A DNA stretch of 64,000 nucleotides from Pestalotiopsis fici W106-1. Taxonomy: Eukaryota; Ascomycota; Sordariomycetes; Amphisphaeriales; Sporocadaceae. A model generated the notes under the pieces. It searched no databases, had not been told where the DNA came from, and was given only the letters and a program-made list of their open reading frames with translations. The stretch lies in NCBI RefSeq assembly GCF_000516985.1, contig NW_006917095.1:2175077-2239076 (forward strand), in the 5' to 3' direction. Shown one piece after another: positions 13,901 through 24,530 of this stretch. The position numbers and the translations under genes were made by a program. How positions within the stretch are numbered: the stretch's first letter is position 1; each line of letters begins with the position of its first letter.

Positions 13901-15243
13901 CCACCTACTCTGGGGTGACATTGTATAGAAATGGTTCGGGGCTTTTCTATCTTTCAGCTGCCATTTAGCCAACGGGATGGAATGACTGGTCCGCGGTGAT
14001 GGATAGACAATTTATTGCAATGCCCATAAGAGTTTCAATCATTTCTCGGCGAACGAATCGCTTTTCACGGCCAAGGGGGGGTATCCCGGCCGACTACTGC
14101 CGGTAAGGTCATGTACGTCTAAAAGGAACCAAAGAGCGACCCTCCCACAAAAAAACTAATGTAGGTCTATAGTCTGCCTGGTGCCTACATGACTTTCACT
14201 CCATCTACAATCATGTAAGGCGTTTGCCAACCTGCATAAGCGTTGGCGACTCATTTTCCCTTCTCTCCCCCCCCTTTAGACCACTCTGGGCTTCAGGTCG
14301 TCAATAGTCATGCTCGGCGGCCCACCAACAACGTTTCCGGAGATGATGCTGTAAGAACGGGGAAAAACTTGATTAGATTTTGGAGACGAAATTTATCAAA
14401 GAAAGAGAGAGAGAGGCATGATGATGAAAGTGATGAGCGAAAGACTAGACGCAGCTACCAATGACATGACAGATAAAAGTGTTTCCAACTTTGATGGCTT
14501 GCAGAGGCGAGCGCACCCTCACAGACAAGCGATGGTGGAACAGTCCAGAAAAGACATGGAATGATATTGAATACGACTTCAAATTTTTTCAGGAGTGACT
14601 ACTTATCATATATCACTTGTGCGCGGGCGTGCAGAGTGGCTCAAACAGTCGTGTTGCATCCCACACACGATTTCCCATGGTCATGGTGTCCATCATAGTT
14701 GAATAGAGAGAGATGTATGTTATTACTGTGTATGAATGACAAGCACCTCGACATCGGAGACGGCCTAGGTTCCCTGCAAGTGCCAGTGCGCCGGCCAGTT
14801 CCGGAGTGCCGGCAGGGCTAAAATAGTGATGGATGCAGGGAACAAGGACGGAAAAGAGAGGGAAAAGGTCACTCATGCTTTTTCACTTTTTTTTTCTTCC
14901 TTTTTCGACCAGTGAGCCTGGTACTAGAACTTAGTCTACGTATCGGGACCGTGGAGACTGGTCGGATTGCGATCTGATCCTTCATTGATACAAGTCCATT
15001 TCTGAAAGCTGAAAGATCAATCATGGAATGATGCTTCGTCTGTAACACGCCCGCAGCTCGGCCTTGAGTCCATACCCGACCCGACCTACTAAAAGAATTC
15101 AGTCGAGTACGTATGGAGGCGCAAGTTCTTGCTTTCTGGAATGTCCGCTGCAAGTTCTGAAAGAGGCCAATTGCTCGATTGCTTGCTACTACCTTGACCT
15201 AGATCAAATTGTGGGTTTGGTTAATGTAGCATCTGTCTGTCGG

Positions 15244-15257
15244 TCCATCCATCCATC
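15244..15257. repeat. Short (TCCA)n run
   Basis: About three and a half tandem TCCA units followed by degenerate copies up to about 15275. It is a simple microsatellite in the gene-free block. Confidence 0.7.
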
Positions 15258-16095
15258 TGTCCAACCATCCACCCAGCGCTGGAGGCTGTTTTTACTGGCA
15301 TTGTACGACGACATCCATGGCGGAATATACCAGACCTGATGGCCGCTGCTGGGCGCATCATGTCCGGTGCTACCAGTAGTTAGTAGACCTACCTAAACCT
15401 GACCTCGGCAGGGCTGCCCCCCCGCTAGCGCTATAGGTGCCGAGTAGGCCGTTTTCTTTGTACAGGTACGAAGTTGGGTGGCGCGGACGCACTGGCCCAT
15501 ATGCATCTTTCAGCTCTCTCCCATCGGCAGCGTTGCTCCCATTTGTCCGTTTACTTCCAGCATATGCACGACGAGGACACAGCCCACTCGAGCGTGCGAT
15601 GCTACTACACTAACTGCGCAGAGGAGGGAAGAGAAAAAAAAAATCAGGGCCACTTCTTTTTTTTGCCGCGCATGACCCCTCCAGGGGATCGGCCGACCTA
15701 TGGACCTGTCGAGCAGTTAGTTAGTGCAGGCTTCCCTGGAGGTCAGGTTGGTAAATTCACCCCGTCAGTCAACTTCTGATGCTAGCTGATGGCGATGACG
15801 GGCGAATACCTAGTACACATGTTCGGGAGAGGCGAATGACAAGGAGTGCTGTGCGCGTCCCGGTCTCAAGGCAATGCATCAAGGTCCTATAATGAACGAC
15901 AGATAGACTTTCAAGGATGACAAACAAATCAGAGGTGCAGTAAAGTGATGAGTGAGGGAGCGCAGCAAGTGACGGCGCAATCGTCCATGGATAATGGACG
16001 GCAAGATACTGTGAGATACTACATGCCATGGATACCTAGTATCTCAAGTGTCCGGTGGCTACCTAGGTAGATACCGTCCATCATCAATACCTGTC

Positions 16096-16112
16096 TACCT
16101 ACCTACCTACCC
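16096..16112. repeat. Short (TACC)n run
   Basis: Four tandem TACC units, one of several TACCTAC/TAGGTAG clusters between about 9.4 and 16.1 kb. A nearby palindromic CTACCTAGGTAG lies just before it (around 16059-16070). Confidence 0.8.
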
Positions 16113-16379
16113 TACTGGACTAGCCCGAGCTAGAATGGGAAGCGAGCGAGAGCGCAGGTCGGGGGCATGGCAGGACAGGACATACGCAGCCGATGACCCA
16201 GTACATGCCTACACCAACCAGTCTTGGGCTGGGTTGTTGCTTGGCTTGGTCCCATCATCCCATAGAGACACACACTAAAAGTGACCTGACATGGGGCCTC
16301 TCCATCAATCGCCCGGGTCGGAGCGGGAGAAGTGGGAAGAGCGCAAGTACCTAGCGTGTGAGTGGTGTGTGCTCACATT

Positions 16380-16770
16380 CAAGGCAAGAAGAGGGAGGAT
16401 TATAACTCACCCCACCTCTCATCGCGGCTTCTTCTTGTCTTACCCTCCCTTTCTCTCTTCACGAGTACTTCGTCCTTCATTCTCTTCTTCTTATTTGCGG
16501 TTGCAAGGTGTGCAAGCTTAATACCCTGTCCTGGGGACCGCCTCGCTCCGTCATCACTTTTCTCTTATTATTCGTCTTTCCCGTCCATCCTCGTCACTCC
16601 CGGAAGCGCTCTCTCCACCAAAGCCTTCAAGGATTATTTCCTAGTCACTCTAGAGTTTCCCTCTCCCGACGAGTCTTCCTTCGTTCTGTTTCCTGTACTT
16701 GAAATTCCAAAAAGAGAGTTCAAAGAAAAAAGAGAGAGAAAGATCTTCCTACCCTAGGAAGGTGCCTGCG
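16380..16770 (+). promoter_or_regulatory. Pyrimidine-rich, ATG-free probable 5' leader
   Basis: The 391 bases before the ATG at 16771 contain no ATG in any frame and are dominated by C/T runs up to about 16700, then a short purine-rich stretch. Absence of upstream start codons over this length is what a scanned leader would show and supports 16771 as the first start codon of the transcript. The transcription start itself is inferred, not seen. Confidence 0.55.
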
Positions 16771-17799
16771 ATGCCTGTTCAACTACTGCCAGCTTCCGCC
16801 GCGGCCTTTGCGCCGAGGGCTTCCTCTGTCAACGTCGTCCTGGGTTCAAAGGTCGAGCCATGGTTAACACAGACCCTTAAGCGCGTCAACAAGGTCAAGC
16901 GCCCTCTCAACAGCGTACCCCAGCACCAGAGATGCCTGACCGATATCCTGTCGTCGCCAAATGCCATCTGGACCCTGACCTCCATCATGCTGCCCAAGCT
17001 ACCAGAAGCCGAGCTGCAGACGGACTCCAACCCATTGCTCGAGGCCATTCGCAACTTTCAACTGCTGCACATCGAAGCTTATATTGTACATGTGGATATG
17101 GTCCTGCGCAACGAGGTCGCTTACAAGCTCACCCCAGACTCGATCACGGCTCTCATCGAGTATCACAAGGAGGTTCACTGTGTTGATGCCAAGGCCGCAA
17201 CCTATGACTGGTCGGAAAAGGACCAGCAAGCCAAGAAGCTGCACGAGGATTTTGTCCAGGCCATCAACAGGTTCGTCTTTCGGACGCACGTGTCTGCCCT
17301 CGAGGGTCTCGAAGAGGAGGGCGCCGGTGAGTTGCTTTGTGGAAAGAGCGAAGACGTCAAGAACAACATCCTGGCCCTAATGAAGCCGCTTCTGCCCCCG
17401 CCGCCCAGAATCGTCGACGTCGTCCGCCAGCCTCCTCTGCTGCCCAGCTCTCCAGCAGCCGCAAGCATATGGTCGCAGTCTACACCATCGCCAGCCGCGG
17501 TGCCTGCACCGGTAGACTCTTGGCGGGTACTTCCTTCGAGTCCCAGCGTCACGTCCACTTCATCGGATTCCACTCCCATCTGGGCAAACATGGCTATGAG
17601 CGAGGTCCAGATTCCGTCGCCCACGCCTCCCTTCAGTCAACCATATACTACCGCCGGCTTCTTCTACAGTTCGCCCATGGTGTCGGCCCCCATTCCGGCG
17701 CTGCCTCTACCCAGCATGCTGACAGCACACTGCGGTATCAATACTGGTTTTGGAGGATTCGGCTGGGATCGCTATCAAGAGTATGCTACAACAATGTGA
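16771..17799 (+). CDS. Unrecognised conserved-looking protein with a proline/serine-rich C-terminal half
   Basis: One uninterrupted frame of 342 residues with strong third-position G/C preference. I do not recognise the family. Residues about 25-200 look folded and largely helical: there are regular hydrophobic spacings, few low-complexity runs and one long amphipathic segment (NPLLEAIRNFQLLHIEAYIV). From about 205 onward the chain is Pro/Ser/Thr/Ala-rich and probably disordered, ending in a Gly/aromatic patch. There is no signal peptide, membrane helix or zinc-finger cysteine pattern. The frame extends upstream to 16699 without an ATG, so 16771 is the start. The very long gene-free upstream region and ATG-less leader resemble genes under complex developmental control, but that is inference only. 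Confidence 0.75.
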   Translation: MPVQLLPASAAAFAPRASSVNVVLGSKVEPWLTQTLKRVNKVKRPLNSVPQHQRCLTDILSSPNAIWTLTSIMLPKLPEAELQTDSNPLLEAIRNFQLLHIEAYIVHVDMVLRNEVAYKLTPDSITALIEYHKEVHCVDAKAATYDWSEKDQQAKKLHEDFVQAINRFVFRTHVSALEGLEEEGAGELLCGKSEDVKNNILALMKPLLPPPPRIVDVVRQPPLLPSSPAAASIWSQSTPSPAAVPAPVDSWRVLPSSPSVTSTSSDSTPIWANMAMSEVQIPSPTPPFSQPYTTAGFFYSSPMVSAPIPALPLPSMLTAHCGINTGFGGFGWDRYQEYATTM

Positions 17800-20700
17800 C
17801 AACCACCACCGACAAGAAAGAGATCTCGATCCCCGGTTGTCCCCCATTCTTGAAAAAAGACATCATGGACTTCCTCTACTCAGCTCCACAGGAAGCTTGT
17901 ACAAAGCATATGGGCGTTTATTCGGCATCATCTCCATCACAGCGAACTCGATACCAGAACATCTCGGCATATAATATCCCAGGGTTTCTTTGTCTCAAAT
18001 CTTTTTCGGATTTTCATTTTATAGCGAGCGAGCGTTTGATTTTCGGGACCTCTCACATCACCATCACCGCGAGCTCGGTCGCGAGGGTAATCCTTTCCAT
18101 TACATCATGGTTGGAGCCTGGGAGGGCTTTTCTTTCTTTTCATTTGTTTTCTGGGTCGCATTTACAACAGGGCAGGTCTTTGAGATATAGAAGACCGGGT
18201 TTTCTTATCACTAAAATAAGAGGTACACGCAGCAATGCAACACAACCCACACATACCCGGCAGAGACCGGAGGCAGAGATCATTGGTTATCGGATTCCCT
18301 GTTTAGTTTTTGTTTTTGTTTTGTTTATACGGCATAAAGCGGCTTTCTTTGGATGATACCCCCATTCTGCGACTTGGGAACGATTATGACCTCCACCCAG
18401 TCTGCGCACTCGCTTCAAGTTCTACTACTGAGCATTTCCGGCCTTGTTACGAATGAACGAACGACCTTATGACGAATACCTTATGAGCTTATGACGACTC
18501 GCACGAAGTACAATCAACTTGATGTTGACACTTTCGGCAAGCCGTGCACCTATGGATTCATGCAGGAAAGCAAGACTGTGTCTGCGCTTGGCCTGTAGGT
18601 CGTTTCACCACATCATCTCGTAGCCGAGACGCGCGTTGGAGGATTGCGCTGTCAGCGGCAGACACTGGTTGTCGACAAAAACCGAGCCTCGCATCACCAG
18701 AGATGTGAGAGAGGAACTTGAAGGCGATAGGGATGGATCACAAGCACATAAAAAAAGCTGGGCATCACTAAACGATATATTTCTGCTGGGCAGGGAGATG
18801 CATGGCCCTTTACTGCCGTCAATGCCAGCATCATAACAGCCCGCCGATCGTTGTTTGCCGAGAGAGCGTCACCGCTCCAGGAAGGCAATAGAAGCGCCGC
18901 GCCGAGTGGGATTACGAGAACGACAGCCTGCTAGTCAGGCAATCTTGGGTGCTGCTCGTGTCGCGGTCGATCTTAGCTAGAAGGATGCGGCAAGCCTCAC
19001 GGCTTGACTTGGCGGCGGGCTGGTTTGACATGCGGCAATATTGTAGCTCCGTCCCACTACATCTCAGAAGATCATGTGCGACTGGCTTATCGGTCTTCAC
19101 GTTCGACTTCTGAGGCGCTCAATGGGAAGATGTGCTGTGCATATTTCACCAAAGAGCATGGGATGCTGGCTGATGCTATGTCAAGTGTCCTGGTGAGACT
19201 TGACATGACATTTGATTTGTGAATTTAGTAGTTAATCGATCAACAAAAAAAAAGTTACCACTCCATACTATTGCACTACTAGCATGCGTTTCAGTGATCT
19301 CTAAGTCGCAGTACCATTCTTGCATGTCGAAAAGTGAACCATTTGGAAGGGTAAAGTCAAAGCGAGTACAACTTTAGTAAGCATGGTGAAGCAAACCGGA
19401 TTTTCGTGTCTCTTTCGAGGCTGTGAAACCGGCAGACGGAAAGTTGCATGCCACGTTTCTAGAAATAATCCCTAGGCGACGAATAGCCTTGGGTGGCACT
19501 GATAAGTCACGATAGAACACCCGAGCGAAAACGGATTATGGTCTTATCCCCCAACTGTACGCTGCGGGGGATTTGTGGATGTTTTTTTTTTCGCAGGCAG
19601 ATAAGTGCTGAGCCCCAGACCTGCAGCAAGTAGATAGAACCTTGGCGGTTTATCGACAAAGGGCAAATACCGTTGGAGTCATCTCACTACAAATGTGCTT
19701 ATTGTCACTCTACTTTTGGATATATCGAGTTGTCTACTAGTAGATTGTCCTCTCGATGACTTGTAATAGTGTAGGCAGTGAGCGATAGATGGTATTTCCG
19801 TCGGACGGACTTGCAGGGTCTAAGTAAGAGGAGGGAGAAGATTGGATCTTGTTCTCGTTACAAGTCGAGGTGGGAGGAGGCAGGACCCGCTGCGCCGATC
19901 TCTGTATGTACTACACATGCAGTCATGCTTTCGTACAACGATTCGTTTCATTTACCCAGATGAGAAAACCCGGCCTTTCCCTTGTGAGTGGTTGCAGCAT
20001 GGTCTGTCTACCAGGCAGGGACGTTTACCTGCTTTACTGGGTCTTTTGGAAAGAGAAATAAGAAAATAGGGGATTGCAAAAGGTCTTAAACATGGTCAGC
20101 ACTTTCTCTTTTGGACATAACATTTGCAATGAGGAAAATCTTTCCGGGGGTTTTGTTCAGTTGCTGTTCCTGTACACCGAACCCCGGACAACGCCGAAGA
20201 AATAAGTGTTGCATGCAACCGCATGGGGACTTACATTTGCATTAGATGCGTCGAACCCGCAGACAGAAAGGAAACGGAAAACTGCTGCCTATGACCCTGC
20301 AGTACCGAGGTGAATGATGGCAGTACGTGCTCAAAAATACGCAGTCTATGAGGCTCAGACAGTAGGTTGATCATTTCACTGCATCCTCTCACAAGCCTAC
20401 CACTAGTTGTCTCTGCTTTGATTTTCATCTTTGTGTTGCCAAGACGACGTGTATGTTCTAGAATTGGTGGTGGGGCTCGGGTAGTAGTAGACGTTATCTC
20501 CAACGACGACGGACAACCATGAACCGCCCAGCCGCGCCTCATCCTTCCAACCAACAATCGATTATTTCTGAAAGAGGAAAAAAGGAAGCTGCCTAGTTCC
20601 GATCACGGTCATGCTGCTGCTGGCTTCTACAGAGTTGCACCAACGGCTGATAATCGCAAATCAGGATGGGAAAAGGGGCAATATCCATGATATTGACCAT

Positions 20701-21797
20701 GAAATCAAAAACTTGCCAAAATCTATTGGCCGGCTTACGGGGCGTCGCGAGCTCACCTGTCAGCCAAAAACCCCCAGTCTGGGTAGAGAGTATGACTGAC
20801 ACAAGCGAAAAAAGACAATGTACGTTACACACGGGCTCCCAGGCTATCTTCTGTTTATTCCGTGACCTTGCAACACCTGGCCATCGGGAAGCCCTCGGCA
20901 ATTGCACAAGAACCTACACATTGCTACACGAGGATGCTGGATCGTCGGCTCGGTAGCAATCACTCAAGTGTAACTTGAAAAATCCCTGCTACTTGCCATC
21001 ATGACATTGCAGCATCTCTTGTATATATTGTAAGACGACACAAGCAAGTCCCTTGGTTAAGCACCATTGTGCCAAGGCCAGCTTTATATATTGCTGCGGC
21101 ACGTGGGAATACTCGTCAGAAGCTGTCAATTAGCTGCAGTACCGTTGCCGTTGCGCCCGCTGCAGAACTCGCATCGTTTTCAGAGATTGGTAATGAACAA
21201 GAAGAAGTCCATGTCGAGTATTCCAGCCTACGTATCATTTCATTGGCACGGTCAGAAACCCTTCCACTGGAAGACCTGATGTTTCAGCCTAGAACTTGCA
21301 CGTTTCTGTCCGTTGGGTAAGAACACAGTTGCCGCAGCATCACCACAGAATGCCAAGACCTGCGTGCAGTAATCAGCGTAGCACTCATGCTGCCTCTTTG
21401 AGCCAGACAACGTTCAGCCTCGCGGGTGTGGTTTTCACCACTCGTTTTCCCCGGTTACACAAAACTACAGCTGAGGGGAAAGATGAGAATGAGGGGGAAA
21501 AACAGGAACGAAGCAGCCCTTTTAATTGAGTGGCGAACTTTTGGTGATGCTGACTTGCTGACATCCCTTGGTCACTCACAAAACGTCCGTGAGGATAACG
21601 GTAATCTCTTGTTCTCTTACTTACTTTCTAAACGGAAGAGAGAGAGAAAAGAATAATCAAGCATCCCTGGCGACTCCCCTGTAGCCAGGATCATTAATAT
21701 CTACACTTGTATACCGACCGGGACTGCGGCCCGTTGGAACAGGAACCACTGGTTCAGCCGCTGACAACCACGACCACGACCACGACAACCGCGGACC
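17800..21797. other. Probable 3' UTR followed by about 3.4 kb without a gene
   Basis: The first few hundred bases are T-rich with (GTTTTTGTTTTTGTTTT)-like runs near 18305-18325 and are probably the 3' UTR of the preceding gene. An out-of-frame ORF starting inside that gene stays open to 18356 but is not convincing. Beyond that, frames are short and show no coding bias. The last 140 bases are the upstream region of the small secreted protein gene. Confidence 0.55.
21768..21786. repeat. (CCACGA)n hexamer run in the probable leader
   Basis: About three tandem CCACGA units end 12 bases before the ATG at 21798. This is a short simple repeat in the presumed 5' leader of the secreted six-cysteine protein. 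Confidence 0.75.
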
Positions 21798-22149
21798 ATG
21801 CGACCCGCCGTAATCTTCAACCTCGCCGCCGCCATTGCGGGCGTGCAGGCCACGTACTGTTCCGACAAGACGCCGGATCTAGATTGGTGCTGGTAAGTGG
21901 TTCTCATGTCTCTTCCTTTTCTCTGTCACTCCAAAGATCTGCTTGAAAGGGATCCAGTTTCCGACGTGGCAAATGTGGTGCTTGATGAACCAGAAATTTG
22001 ACAATTCAATTCATTCATCCTATAGGAACAATCTCGTCTACGGCCGCTGTCAGAATGACAAGCTGGTCCTGACTCGCGACTGCGGCTACAAATCCAATAC
22101 AACGTGCTCCGACGACAATAATGGTGCGAGCTGTGTGTCAGTATCGTGA
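21798..22149 (+). CDS. Small secreted cysteine-rich protein (effector-like candidate)
   Basis: Two exons (21798-21892 and 22026-22149) with a GTAAGT donor and TAG acceptor give 72 residues. Residues 1-18 form a signal peptide: a basic start, a hydrophobic core rich in Ala and Ile, and an AxA-like VQA site. The mature 54 residues hold six cysteines (21, 31, 40, 51, 59, 68), an even number consistent with three disulfides, and one N-glycosylation sequon (NTT at 56-58). Without splicing the frame stops just after CWCW-type residues at the donor, and splicing rejoins W32 exactly. I do not recognise the family. Size, secretion signal and cysteine density match small secreted proteins used by fungi outside the cell, but function is inference. 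It converges on the amidase gene, 438 bases away. Confidence 0.75.
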
Positions 22150-22587
22150 TGGCCAAGAGCAAGGGAAACTGGCGATCCAAGTCCATGATGGACGTAATGA
22201 AGTGCCCATGTCGGCGGCTCGGTCGGATTGTGATTTACTGTCCGGAAACTTGCGAGAATTGTCTACGACGTCCATTCTTGTGGTTGCTCCTTTTTTCCTT
22301 ATTAATTTAGTTTGACCTCATACCGAATGGTGTAGGATGAAGGGAAATAATCTCTGCTGTAATGAAAGCAAGAAGCGTTCTCTAGTGTGCACGTGTCACG
22401 AAATCGAAATAAAATTTGGCAATATACACCTCGTCATTTGCTTCGTCTATTGATTGAACTATATTACACTGGGCCCCTGGCTGCTGCACCAAAGCCGCAA
22501 GTCTATACCCCTGCTCACAATCCTCCATCATACACAAGTCTGCTTTATCTATATATACGCCTTGTCAATGAGTATATCATCCTCGAT
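22150..22587. other. Convergent intergenic spacer
   Basis: A 438-base spacer between the stop of the small secreted protein (+) and the stop of the amidase (-). It is AT-rich with several possible polyadenylation-type A/T runs and should hold both 3' UTRs. No gene is seen. Confidence 0.6.
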
Positions 22588-24530
22588 TTAGTTCTTTCCA
22601 TTTTCCTTTTCTATGGCAAGACCAATGACATCTGCCCAGTCTTTGGATCTGTTTCGTCCGCCTTCGTAGACCTCATTCAAGTAGACTTCAGCATCCTTGG
22701 CAAATGAGAGCAGCTGCTCCTCGGCACCCCATTCACCGGTGGCCATGAGTCCGATCGACAATCTGCCTTCACCCTGCTCAGGCTCTGCATAGCCAACAGG
22801 CGCTGTAATCGCTGGACAACCGGTCGAGTTGGCCAGCCAGATGTACATCATTGTCCGAAATGTCTTTGGGCCGTCGATGAAACCATACGCCTCATCGCCC
22901 GGGTGGATCTTCCAGCCAGCATCGGGAACCGTGGGCGTGAGGATCAAGAGGCCAGGATACTTTTGGTAGAGGAAAGCAAGATGCTCCATGTGCAACCGAC
23001 GAAGCTGTCCCGATTTGACCATGTCGACACCTGATGTGAGTGCGCCCATGGTCTGCATGCACTTGTTTGGGTGGTTTACCATGGACAAGGGGTCCGAGTT
23101 GTACCATTTCGGAACGCGAGTGCGCTGGTGGTCGACTGACTCTACAAGCGCCCAAGCTGAATGAGCAGCCTGGCCTTCCTTGAGGTACGGTATGCTAATG
23201 TCGACGAGTTCGTAGTTGAGCTTATCCGTCAGGTATGAAATGGCCTTCTTTGTTACCTCCAAAACTTGCGGGGCGGCACAGTTGAACCAATCATGGTCAA
23301 TTCCAATATACTTCTTGGCGGATGGGGAAGGAGGAATAGACGGTGCAAAGGCTGCTTGAATTGGGTCGTCTGGGTTGGAAGCAGACATGAGTCTGAAAGC
23401 AATGGTGAGGTCCGAGACATTTGAAGCCATGGGGCCAATGATGCAAACCGAGGACTTCATTGTGTAGACCCTATGAAGGGTGGTCTTGAGTCCATATTGT
23501 CCGCAAAAGGCGGAGGGTATACGGATACTGCCTCCGGCATCCGTGCCGACTGCCAACGGCACCAGCCCGGCGCTCAATGCAGAGCCATTTCCGGATGATG
23601 AAGCTCCAGGATAGTATGACGTGTTGTTCCAATTGACCGGCGTGCCCCAGCGTGGGTTGCAACCACTGACATCGGATCCAAGCTCGTGCATGGCAAAAGT
23701 ACTGACCATGATGGCACCAGCGGCTTCCAACTGCTTGACTGGCCAAATGGTCTCTTTGGCAGGTTTGAAGAATGGGTGGCCCTCCTGTGGACCCAAACCC
23801 TTGTGGGAGACATAGCCTTCCACATCTAGATCATCCTTGACTCCAAAGGGGACACCATCTAGGACGCTCAGCTGCTCTCCCTTAGCATAGCGCTCAGTAG
23901 AGGCCTTGGCCGCCCTCAGAACAGTCTCCTCTTGGGTGACTGCAGTAGCCGACTCATACTTTGCAGGCGGATTCTGACCGCGGGCAATCAATGGCAGTAG
24001 AGCCTCGGCTACTTGCAGTGGCGTAAGCTTGCCCGACTTGTAAAGCTCATGGTAGTCTGCGGCAGAGTAGAAGCGACCAGCGCGGTCTTCAGGCTGACGC
24101 AGGGCCAGATCAGACGTGATGCCCGGCTTGCTTGGGCTGTCGCTTGTTGCCAACGGTGTGACGATTGGCTTGGGCGCGGCAGTTAGTCATCAATCCTGTC
24201 TGACCTTGAATTTGCAGGTTTGTACCTACCTGCAATTGCCAGTCGTACTCTTCCAATCCAGGAAGGTCTTTGGCAGAACCAAAGTTTGCATCTCGCCACG
24301 TAGACTTGGCGAGCCATGAGGAGCGCGTGATTCTAAAGAATGTGTGTTAGACGTCTGGTTGTTCCTGAGGCTGGATGCATCCGGTGGCTAAGTGATGCAA
24401 CTCACAAGTTTGCAAAGACAACGAGCAGCCAACCTCTTAGCACCGGCACCTGTTCTTCGGTACCATTGAAGGGGATCTTGGGTCCCTCACGGGCCTTTGG
24501 ATAACCATGGAAGCGCTGAGCCGGCGCCAT
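22588..24530 (-). CDS. Amidase of the amidase-signature family
   Basis: Three minus-strand exons (24530-24406, 24332-24230, 24168-22588) give 602 residues. The junction of exons 1 and 2 makes FANLITRSSWLAKSTWRDAN, and exon 3 follows a CTAAC branch site 14 bases before its AAG acceptor. The Ser-cisSer-Lys triad is visible: Lys in VPFGVKDDLDVEG (about residue 187), the Ser-rich loop GASSSGNGS (about 267), and nucleophile Ser in GTDAGGSIRIPS (about 290). The family hydrolyses carboxamides; substrates vary widely and cannot be assigned. There is no signal peptide; exon 1 carries a hydrophobic stretch (GWLLVVFANLI) that might be a membrane-associating helix. A start at the 521-codon frame alone would lack an ATG, so the spliced N-terminus is preferred. 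Confidence 0.92.

Larger units (their letters stand above)
4988..16770. other. Gene-free block of about 11.8 kb
   Basis: No open frame here combines an ATG, coding-like codon use, plausible introns and any recognisable domain. The longest candidates are 113-136 codons (7965-8306 minus, 8712-9059 plus, 10513-10851 plus, 11032-11442 minus) and look like chance frames. I also see no transposase, reverse transcriptase, long terminal repeat or tRNA. The part from about 9.3 to 16.2 kb is sprinkled with short TACCTA/TAGGTA-type motifs and short tetranucleotide runs. The right end is the presumed upstream and leader region of the gene starting at 16771. Noncoding RNA cannot be ruled out by eye. Confidence 0.6.

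Noticed and set aside
15243..15275. Possible short array of spaced repeats
   Set aside because: The units are plain tetranucleotides without unique spacers. It is a microsatellite, not a CRISPR or satellite array.
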